Shown one piece after another: positions 34,929 to 41,935 of a DNA stretch of 64,000 nucleotides. The notes beneath the pieces were generated by a model that did no database searches, was not told where the DNA came from, and worked only from the letters and a program-made list of their open reading frames with translations. Each line of letters opens with the position of its first letter. The first letter of the stretch is position 1. Location: NCBI GenBank assembly GCA_963739795.1, contig CAVUBL010000015.1:186001-250000 (forward strand), given 5' to 3'. The translations under genes were made by a program, and so were the position numbers. This stretch comes from CAVUBL01 sp963739795 (GTDB taxonomy: Bacteria; Acidobacteriota; Thermoanaerobaculia; Multivoradales; DATKCC01).

Positions 34929-35453
34929 ATGCTGGATCGGTTCCAGTCGCTCGTCGAGGAGCACCAGCACCGGGTCTACACGCTAGCCAGCTACCTCCTC
35001 GGCGATCGGGAGGAGGCGGCCGACGTGACCCAGGAGGTGCTGTTGCGCTTGTGGCGAAACTTGGAGGCGCTGGATGGCAACGTCGCAGCGTGGCTCCTGC
35101 GGGTCACCCGCAACTACTGCTTCGACCTGATGCGGAAGAGGCGGAGCCAGCGGACCGCCCTCGGCAACCCGGAGGAGCCCGAGGAGGTCCAGCTTCCCGA
35201 CACCGGCCAGCCGAGCCCCGAGCGGCTGGCCGAGAGCTCCGACCTGGGGCGGCACCTGCGCCGCGCCGTCGACGAGCTCGCGGAGCCGTACAGGAGCATC
35301 TTGATCCTCCGGGAGGTCCAGGAGATGAAGTACGTCGAGATCAGCGAGGCGCTGGAGATGCCTCTCAACACCGTCAAGGTCAACATCCACCGGGGGCGCA
35401 AGATGCTCCGGGACCGCCTGAAGGGGGTGATCGGTCATGCCGCGGCCTGCTGA
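34929..35453 (+). CDS. ECF-family RNA polymerase sigma factor
   Basis: The 174-residue product has sigma region 2 (LVEEHQHRVYTLASYLLGDR, EEAADVTQEVLLRLWRNL) and region 4 (LAEPYRSILILREVQEMKYV, EISEALEMPLNTVKVNIHRG). No region 3 is present, as expected for ECF sigmas. It overlaps the anti-sigma gene by 17 bp (35437-35453), which supports coupled translation. The following DUF4252 genes are probably in its regulon or operon. The inducing signal is unknown. Confidence 0.93.
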   Translation: MLDRFQSLVEEHQHRVYTLASYLLGDREEAADVTQEVLLRLWRNLEALDGNVAAWLLRVTRNYCFDLMRKRRSQRTALGNPEEPEEVQLPDTGQPSPERLAESSDLGRHLRRAVDELAEPYRSILILREVQEMKYVEISEALEMPLNTVKVNIHRGRKMLRDRLKGVIGHAAAC

Positions 35454-36189
35454 CGGCTCGACCGGCTTCGCCGCCGTCGCCTGCGCCTGGGTGCGCGAGC
35501 GCATCGATCCGCTGCTCGACGGCGAGCTGGGCGCCGGCGACGAGGCGAGGCTCCAAGGACACCTCTCCGCCTGCCCCGCCTGCCGCTCGGAGGTGGCCCT
35601 CGCCCGCAGCCTCCAGGGAGCCGTGCGCGACGGGCTGCCGCCCCTCACCTGCCCGCCGGAGGTCACCGCCCGGGTGATGGAGATCGCCCGCCGCGAGGAG
35701 GCGGAGCGCGATCTCCGGGCCGCGTCGGCCGACCGCGCCCGACCCCGCCCCGAGGCCCGGAGCCCGGGCGGCCTCGCCGGCAGGCTCGCGGACCTGCTGG
35801 GCGGATCGGGGTTCTTGCGTCCGGCCCTCGCCGCCGCGGCCCTCGCCCTGCTCCTGGCCGCTCCCTTCGTCTACCGGAGTCTCCTGGCCCCCGCCCGGCC
35901 CGGCACCCCGGCCGTCGCCACCCTGCCCCCGTCCGGGACCGCCGCGCCCGGAGCCGAGACCGGCGCAACCGGCGGAGCCACCGGAACCACTGGGCAGGCG
36001 GGCTACTCTCCCGAAGAGGTCGCCGTCGCCCGCGCCCAGGCCCGTCTGGTCCTCGCCTACGTCGCCCAGGTCGGCCGCAACGCCGGCCGTGCCGTGCAGG
36101 ACGACGTGTTCGCCGACGGAATCGTGCGGCCCACGCGCCATGCCGTCGAGAGCCTGGGCGTCGTCCCCGCGCCGAGGAGGAAGCCATGA
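35437..36189 (+). CDS. Anti-sigma factor with zinc-finger (zf-HC2) domain
   Basis: The 250-residue product has an N-terminal anti-sigma zinc-binding motif: CAWVRERIDPLLDGEL with LQGHLSACPACRSE, giving the His-x3-Cys-x2-Cys set near residues 42-49. A single membrane helix lies around 128-148 (FLRPALAAAALALLLAAPFV). The periplasmic part has a Thr/Gly-rich linker followed by a helix (YSPEEVAVARAQARLVLAYV). It would hold the adjacent ECF factor at the membrane until a signal arrives. The stop overlaps the start of the next gene by four bases. Confidence 0.85.
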   Translation: MPRPADGSTGFAAVACAWVRERIDPLLDGELGAGDEARLQGHLSACPACRSEVALARSLQGAVRDGLPPLTCPPEVTARVMEIARREEAERDLRAASADRARPRPEARSPGGLAGRLADLLGGSGFLRPALAAAALALLLAAPFVYRSLLAPARPGTPAVATLPPSGTAAPGAETGATGGATGTTGQAGYSPEEVAVARAQARLVLAYVAQVGRNAGRAVQDDVFADGIVRPTRHAVESLGVVPAPRRKP

Positions 36190-36857
36190 GCCACCGCCCC
36201 GCGACAACTTCCGCGCTCGCCTTGCTCGCCCTCCTCGGAGGCGTCCTCGGCATCGGGCTCGCCGCATCTCCGGCGGAGGCACAGGCCTCGTCGGCCTCCG
36301 CGGCCCGTCCGGCGACCCCCCCTCCGCCGCCGTCGCTCCAGAAGGCGCCCGGGTTCGTCGACTTCGGCAAGCTCGGGGCCGACAGCCAGCTCGGCAAGGA
36401 GGGCAAGCTCACCATCCGCGTCTCTCTCTACGGCGCCATGCTGCGGATGGTCGCCGAGTTCTCCCAGAGCCAGGAGCCGGACTTCGCCGACGTCGTCTCG
36501 AAGCTCCAGGGCATCTTCGCCTCGATCTACAAGGTCCCCGTGGCCGACCAGGAGCAGGTCTTCCGCCTGGCACGCGAGACCGCCGGCCGCCTCGCCGCGC
36601 GGGGCTGGCAGACCGTGGTCGAGATCCACACCGACCAGGGTGAGACCAGCTACATCCAGGTGCGGACCGACGGCGAGCGGATCTTCGGCCTGGCGGTGAT
36701 GTTCTTCGAGCCCGACGACGGCACGGCGGGCTTCATCAACGTGGTGGGCGACGTCTCGCCCGAGGAGATCGGCCGCCTGGGCCGCACCTTCAAGATCCCG
36801 GCCCTGGAGCACCTCGACACCGGCGAGACCGCCGGGAAGAAGGAGAAGAAACCGTGA
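36186..36857 (+). CDS. DUF4252 domain secreted protein
   Basis: The 223-residue precursor has a signal peptide (ALLALLGGVLGIGLAASPAE) and a Pro/Ala linker. A DUF4252-type domain follows: VDFGKLGADSQLGKEGKLTI, then SLYGAMLRMVAEFSQSQEPD and a C-terminal beta region with VVGDVSPEEIGRLGRTF. DUF4252 proteins occur in ECF sigma operons and have no established activity. The gene overlaps its upstream neighbour by ATGA and its downstream one by GTGA, so the four-gene unit is probably one transcript. Confidence 0.82.
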   Translation: MSHRPATTSALALLALLGGVLGIGLAASPAEAQASSASAARPATPPPPPSLQKAPGFVDFGKLGADSQLGKEGKLTIRVSLYGAMLRMVAEFSQSQEPDFADVVSKLQGIFASIYKVPVADQEQVFRLARETAGRLAARGWQTVVEIHTDQGETSYIQVRTDGERIFGLAVMFFEPDDGTAGFINVVGDVSPEEIGRLGRTFKIPALEHLDTGETAGKKEKKP

Positions 36858-37531
36858 CCACCCTGCCGCACAAGCCCGCCGCTCCCTGTCCGCGCCACCG
36901 CGCCCTCCTGCTACTCGCCGGCGCCGCCGTCGCCCTCGTGGCCGGCGGTTGCTGGCACAGCCCCGGGGTCGAACGGGTGGCCTGGGCGGTCCAGAGCCAG
37001 ATTCCCGGCGCCGCCTTCGATCGCGAGACCCACGTGCGCCTCGGTCGCCTCTCGACCGGCTTCGCCCGTTGGGTCGTCAACCTCGCCCTCGACGAGAACG
37101 ACCCCGAAGACCGGCAGGCGAAGGCCATCGTCAACGCCGTCCACCGCGTGGAGGTGGGGGTCTACGAGAACCGCGGGCAGGCTCCCGAGGGGGCCCTGGA
37201 GGCGGTCGCCATGCCCCGCTCCCTGTCTCGCATGCTCGCCGAGGAGGGCTGGCAGGTCATGCTCGACAGCCACGACGACGGCCAGCGCGCCTGGGTCCTG
37301 GCCCACCAGGACGAGCGCGCCATCGACGGCCTGTACGTGGTCTCCCTCGACTCCGAGGAGCTCTCGGTCGTGCGCCTCGAGGGCCGGTTCGACGAGGCGT
37401 TCGCCAAGGCGCTGGCCCAGCGGCCGCACGAGGCGGCCGACAAGGTCCTCGAGGACTCGGGCGAGTCGGAGCGCACCGGTAAGAGCGAGCCGGAGGGGAC
37501 CCGGCCCGCGGCGTCCCCGGCCGGCGGCTGA
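36854..37531 (+). CDS. DUF4252-like lipoprotein
   Basis: The 225-residue precursor has a lipobox (VALVAGGCWHS, Cys near residue 33), so it is a probable membrane-anchored lipoprotein. The mature part parallels the preceding protein in outline: a helical GFARWVVNLALDEN segment, VHRVEVGVYENRGQ, and a strand region LYVVSLDSEELSVVRLEGRF. It is likely a DUF4252 paralogue arising by duplication. GTG 36854 overlaps the upstream stop. It is the last gene of the sigma operon. Confidence 0.72.
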   Translation: MTTLPHKPAAPCPRHRALLLLAGAAVALVAGGCWHSPGVERVAWAVQSQIPGAAFDRETHVRLGRLSTGFARWVVNLALDENDPEDRQAKAIVNAVHRVEVGVYENRGQAPEGALEAVAMPRSLSRMLAEEGWQVMLDSHDDGQRAWVLAHQDERAIDGLYVVSLDSEELSVVRLEGRFDEAFAKALAQRPHEAADKVLEDSGESERTGKSEPEGTRPAASPAGG

Positions 37532-37604
37532 CCTCGGCGGGGCGGCCACCGCCCGCACGCGGCCACCGTTCTCGAGCGTATACTCCACGCTTATCTGGAG
37601 AACG

Positions 37605-39539
37605 ATGGCCCGATCACCCTCAACGGACGGTGCGACCGAGGGGTCGAACCGCTCCGCCCGGCGGTTCAGTGCGCTTCAGCGCGAGCTCTTCGGCATGGTG
37701 GCAGCGGGCAACCGCCCGGAGCCGATCCTCGACCGGCTGTGCGTCGCCGTTGAGGAGTGGCTTCCCGGCGTGAGCTGTGCGGCCATGCTGGTGCAACCCC
37801 GGGACCTGTCGCTACGCCTCATCGCCGCCCCGACGCTGCCCGGCGAGCTGCGCGCCGCCCTCCAGACCGTCCATGGCGAGGGCGGCGACGGCTCGTGCGC
37901 CCTGGCCGCGGCCCGGGGGGAGCCGGTGATCTCCCGGCGGATCGCCGACGACCCGGCGTGGTCCGCTCTCCAAGCGGTCGCCGCCGGTGCGGGGATCACC
38001 GCCGCGAGCTCGGTCCCGGTCCTGGGCATGGACTTCGGGCACGCCGACCGGGAGGGCTCCAGCGACTCCACGGAGCCCCGGGTCCTCGGTACCCTGGCGC
38101 TCTACTTTTCGGGGGGCCGGCAGCCCGGCGAGGACGATCTGGAGATCCAGGAGCTCGCGGCCGCCTACGCCGCCAGCGTGATCCAGGCGATCACGGCGCG
38201 GCAGCGCAGCCACCAGCAGCGCAGCTTCGACAGCCTGACCGGCCTGCCGAACCGGCGCCTGTTCGCCCTCGAGCTCGAGCGGGGCATCGGCCACGCCAGC
38301 CCGCGCCACAGCCGCTTCGCGGTCATGATCGTCGACCTCGACCACTTCAAGGAGCTCAACGAGACCGTCGGCTTCGCGGCCGGCGACGCGGTGCTGCGGG
38401 CCATCGCCGAGCGCCTTCTCGAGCTGCGCGGACGGGCGGACCTCCTGGCCCGCTTCGGCGACGACGACTTCGCGTTCCTGCTCAGCGACTTCGCCCGCGA
38501 CACCGAGGTGGAGCGCCTGGCCCGGGAGATCGTGGGCATCGTCGGCCGTCCCCTCGACTTCAGCGGCCACGAGCTGTTGGTGACGGCGAGCGTCGGGGCC
38601 AGCCTCTACCCGTGGGACGGCGAGGACGCGGCGACCCTGCTGCGCAACGCCGAGACCGCGGTGGACGCCGCCAAGCGGCTGGGCCGGAGCCGGGCCCAGC
38701 TCTACGCCGCCACCCTGGGGACGGCCGACTTCGGCACGATGGAGCTCAAGACAGCGCTCCGCCACGCGGTGGAGGACGACCAGCTCGAGGTCCTGTTGCA
38801 GCCCCAGGTCCATGCCGGGAGCGACCAGGTGCGGGGTGTCGAGGCCCTGGTCTACTGGCACCACCCGGTCCGCGGTCGAATCCCTCCGGGCAGCTTCATC
38901 GGCCTGGCCGAGCGGATCGGCATGATCGTGCCCATCGGCGACTGGGTGCTGCGCCGGGCGTGCACCGCCGTGGCAGACCTGCGGCGCGCGTGCGGCGAGC
39001 TGACGCTGGCGGTCAACGTCTCGGCGATCCAGCTCCGGGAAAAGGGATTCGTGCGCTCGGTGGCCCAGACCCTCGAAGCGACCGGCCTACCGCCCGAAGC
39101 GCTCGAGCTCGAGGTCACCGAGAGCGCTGCGATGGTCGACGTGGAAGCGACTCTCACCACCCTGCGCGCGCTGAGGCGCCTCGGTGTGTCGATCTCCATC
39201 GACGATTTCGGGACCGGCTACTCGTCCCTCGAGTATCTGCAACGGTTCCCGATCCACGCCCTGAAGATCGACCACTCCTTCGTCCGCGAGCTTCCGGGCA
39301 ACACCGAGAGCTCGGCGATCGTCCAGGCGATTCTCGCCCTCGCCGAGGCGCTGCACCTTGAAGTGGTGGCGGAAGGGGTCGAGAGCCGTGCCCAGGCCGA
39401 CCTGCTCCGCCGCCAGGGCTGCCACTACCTCCAGGGCTATCTCTTCGCCCATCCCCTGACCGAGGAAGAGCTGGCGGATTGGCTCGCCGCGCGCGGAGTC
39501 GCCGCGGCCCCGGAGAACGGCACGCCCAAGCCGGGCTGA
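37605..39539 (+). CDS. GAF-GGDEF-EAL protein with degenerate GGDEF
   Basis: The 644-residue cytoplasmic protein has a GAF sensor (about residues 20-190), a GGDEF domain (about 200-365) and an EAL domain (about 375-625). The cyclase motif is GDDDF (RFGDDDFAFLL) instead of GGDEF, so diguanylate cyclase activity is doubtful. The EAL domain keeps EAL (VEALVYW), NVSAIQL, ELEVTES, IDDFGTGYSS, LKIDHSFV and EGVE, so c-di-GMP phosphodiesterase activity is plausible, though the usual Arg after EAL is replaced. The GGDEF may instead sense GTP and regulate the EAL domain. No membrane segment is seen. Confidence 0.88.
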   Translation: MARSPSTDGATEGSNRSARRFSALQRELFGMVAAGNRPEPILDRLCVAVEEWLPGVSCAAMLVQPRDLSLRLIAAPTLPGELRAALQTVHGEGGDGSCALAAARGEPVISRRIADDPAWSALQAVAAGAGITAASSVPVLGMDFGHADREGSSDSTEPRVLGTLALYFSGGRQPGEDDLEIQELAAAYAASVIQAITARQRSHQQRSFDSLTGLPNRRLFALELERGIGHASPRHSRFAVMIVDLDHFKELNETVGFAAGDAVLRAIAERLLELRGRADLLARFGDDDFAFLLSDFARDTEVERLAREIVGIVGRPLDFSGHELLVTASVGASLYPWDGEDAATLLRNAETAVDAAKRLGRSRAQLYAATLGTADFGTMELKTALRHAVEDDQLEVLLQPQVHAGSDQVRGVEALVYWHHPVRGRIPPGSFIGLAERIGMIVPIGDWVLRRACTAVADLRRACGELTLAVNVSAIQLREKGFVRSVAQTLEATGLPPEALELEVTESAAMVDVEATLTTLRALRRLGVSISIDDFGTGYSSLEYLQRFPIHALKIDHSFVRELPGNTESSAIVQAILALAEALHLEVVAEGVESRAQADLLRRQGCHYLQGYLFAHPLTEEELADWLAARGVAAAPENGTPKPG

Positions 39540-39570
39540 GGCCGTCACCGGGGAGGGGGAGGGCGGCGGC

Positions 39571-41055
39571 TCACGCAGAGCGGGCGTGGGTGCGACCCCA
39601 CGCGCGGATCGCCGCGATCGCCTCGGGGCGGAGCTCGGTGAGGGGGCGGGTGGCTCGCGTCTCCTCGAGCAGGATGTCGGTCGAGAGCGGGTGACGGTCG
39701 CTGAACGCGTGGTAGAGGGCGGCCACCACGACGCCCTCGATCTCGGCTCCGGTGAAGCCCTCGCTGGCGGCGGCCAGCGCCGGCAGGTCGAAGCTGTCCG
39801 GCTTCCGCTCCCGGCGCTCCAGGTGGAGAGCGAAGATCCGGGAACGGTCCTCGGGGCCGGGCAGGTCGAAGAAGAAGACCTCGTCGAAGCGCCCGCGGCG
39901 CAGCAGCTCCACCGGCAGGCTCTCCACGTCGTTGGCCGTCGCCGCCAGGAAGACCGGCGCCTCGCGCTCCTGCATCCAGGTCAGAAGCGCCCCCGAGATC
40001 CGCTGGGAGAGGCCGCCGTCCGCCTCGGTGCCGCCAGCGGCGAGGGCCTTCTCCACCTCGTCGATCCACAGGATCGCCGGGGCGAGGGCCGTGGCCGTGG
40101 CGAGGGCCCGCCGCAGCCGCGCCTCGGTCTCGCCGATGAACTTGTCAAACAGGCGACCGGGCTCGAGGGCCAGGAGCGGCAGGCCCCACTCCCCCGCCAG
40201 GGCACGGCAGGCCAGGCTCTTGCCGGTGCCGGGCACACCCGTCAAGAGCACCCCGCGGGGCGGGTCGAGGCCGAAGCGCCGGGCCGACTCGCCAAAGGCG
40301 TCACAGCGCCGGCGGGCCCAGACCTTCAGGTCGGTCGCGCCGCCTACGGCCTCGAGCCCCGTCTCCGGCTCCACCCACTGGAGCAGGCCCTCGGCTTCCA
40401 CGCGGTGGCGCTTCCCCTCCAGCAGACGGCCGAGGTCGGCCGCCGCCAGCTTGCCGTCCGCGAGGGCCGCCTGGTAGAGAAGTCGCCGGGCTTCGTCGCG
40501 GCGCAGGCCGCGGAGCGCCCGGGCGAGGGCCGGCACCTGCTCGGTGGCGAGCGCCACCGGCGAGCGCCGCTGTGCGGAGAGCTCGGCGACCGTGGAGCGG
40601 ACGAGCCGCTCGAGCTCGTCCTGATCCGGCAGGGCGAGCTCGAGGCGTGCGGCATCGGGGGAGAGGCTCGTGGGCAGCTCGACCGCGACCCCCGAGAGGA
40701 TGGCGGTCGAGCGGCTGCCGGCGAAGGCGCGCTCGAGGTCCCGCACCCGGCGCACCACCTCCGGGTGGTCGAGGTAGGGGTGGAGGTCGTGACACAGGGC
40801 GAGGACCTCGGTACCCATGCCGGCCAGGCGTTCGAGGGCCCGCTCCGGGGCCTCGGTCTCCTCGATCCGGCCGCCGCCCGGCCGGACGAGACCGGTCGAC
40901 GAGCTCCAGACCAGGAGCGGCATGGAGAGATCGCCGGCCAGCCGTCCGGCGAGCTCGTCGATCCGCGCCTCCTCCGGGCTCTCGAGAACGACCAAGGGGT
41001 AGCGGGACAGAACGAGGAGGGTGAGCTCGCGGAGGATGTCCCGGTCGGAGGCCAT
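39571..41055 (-). CDS. Ycf46-like AAA+ ATPase
   Basis: The 494-residue product has an N-terminal region of the Ycf46 type (LTLLVLSRYPLVVLESPEEA). A C-terminal AAA+ module has Walker A GVPGTGKS near residue 277, Walker B ILWIDEVEKAL near 333, sensor-1 ATANDVESLP near 377, and an arginine finger in LLRRGRFDEVFF near 390. Ycf46 proteins are found in cyanobacteria and diverse bacteria and are linked to stress and inorganic-carbon responses; the client here is unknown. It starts at ATG 41055 and is convergent with the GGDEF-EAL gene. Confidence 0.82.
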   Translation of the reverse strand: MASDRDILRELTLLVLSRYPLVVLESPEEARIDELAGRLAGDLSMPLLVWSSSTGLVRPGGGRIEETEAPERALERLAGMGTEVLALCHDLHPYLDHPEVVRRVRDLERAFAGSRSTAILSGVAVELPTSLSPDAARLELALPDQDELERLVRSTVAELSAQRRSPVALATEQVPALARALRGLRRDEARRLLYQAALADGKLAAADLGRLLEGKRHRVEAEGLLQWVEPETGLEAVGGATDLKVWARRRCDAFGESARRFGLDPPRGVLLTGVPGTGKSLACRALAGEWGLPLLALEPGRLFDKFIGETEARLRRALATATALAPAILWIDEVEKALAAGGTEADGGLSQRISGALLTWMQEREAPVFLAATANDVESLPVELLRRGRFDEVFFFDLPGPEDRSRIFALHLERRERKPDSFDLPALAAASEGFTGAEIEGVVVAALYHAFSDRHPLSTDILLEETRATRPLTELRPEAIAAIRAWGRTHARSA

Positions 41056-41218
41056 GACCGCGCGAGTGTACTAACTGGACGCCCCCCACATCCCCTCGGT
41101 CCCCTTGCCGAGTTTCGACTCCGCCTGAACGCTCGGCTCACCTGCCACAGAGTGCGGCCTTCTATGTCTACAGGTGCCGGCGGAGTGCCGCCCGCCCCGG
41201 TCGTGTAGATTCGCCGGC

Positions 41219-41887
41219 ATGAGGCTCTACGACATCACGCCGCCGGTGCGACCCGGCTTCCCCGTCTGGCCCGGAGACACGCCGTACCAGGTCTCGCGCT
41301 CGTGGGCGATCTCCCGGGGCGACTCGGTGAACGTCTCGGCGCTCACCACGACGCCGCACCTGGGCGCCCACGCCGATGCACCCTTCCACGTGGAGGAGGC
41401 CGGGGCCACCATCGACGAGCTGCCCATCGAGGCCTTCCTCGGTCCCTGCCGGCTGGTCGACGTGCCTCCGGAGCCGCTGATCTTGCCCGAGCACCTGCCG
41501 GCGGAGGTCGACCTGGGAGACCCCCCGCGGCTCCTCCTGCGCACAGGCCGCACGACGGCCGGGACCTCCCAGGATGGGGATCACGGAGGTGCTGGGGGCG
41601 GGGGATTTCCCGAGCGGTTCTCGGCCCTCTCGCCCGAGCTCGCCCGGGCCCTCGTGGCCGCCGGAGCCCGCCTGGTGGGCCTCGACTCGCCGTCGGTCGA
41701 CCCCTTCGACAGCACGGAGCTGGCCGCCCACCATGTCCTGTCCGCCGGCGGCGTGGTGAACCTGGAGGGCCTGGCCCTCGCCGGAGTACCGAGCGGCCTC
41801 TACGAGCTCGTGGCCCTGCCCCTCCGGCTCGTGGGGCTCGACGCCTCGCCGGTCCGCGCGGTCCTCCGCGAGCTACCGAGACCTTGA
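41219..41887 (+). CDS. kynB: Cyclase-family metal hydrolase, kynurenine formamidase-like
   Basis: The 222-residue product has the zinc-site motif TTPHLGAHADAPFHV (HxGxHxDxP) near residues 47-59. It begins LYDITPPVRPGFPVWPGDTP, the standard N-terminus of KynB. Further conserved parts are RLVGLDSPSVDPFDSTELAA and ALAGVPSGLYELVALPLRLV. KynB hydrolyses N-formylkynurenine in tryptophan breakdown. The stretch after LLLRTG is Gly-rich and unlike the family at about residues 115-135, so substrate preference may differ. No other kyn gene is seen nearby. Confidence 0.8.
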   Translation: MRLYDITPPVRPGFPVWPGDTPYQVSRSWAISRGDSVNVSALTTTPHLGAHADAPFHVEEAGATIDELPIEAFLGPCRLVDVPPEPLILPEHLPAEVDLGDPPRLLLRTGRTTAGTSQDGDHGGAGGGGFPERFSALSPELARALVAAGARLVGLDSPSVDPFDSTELAAHHVLSAGGVVNLEGLALAGVPSGLYELVALPLRLVGLDASPVRAVLRELPRP

Positions 41888-41935
41888 AGACGGCGGCCTG
41901 AACAGCTCCACGAGCACGTTCGTGAGGCGGGTGAG

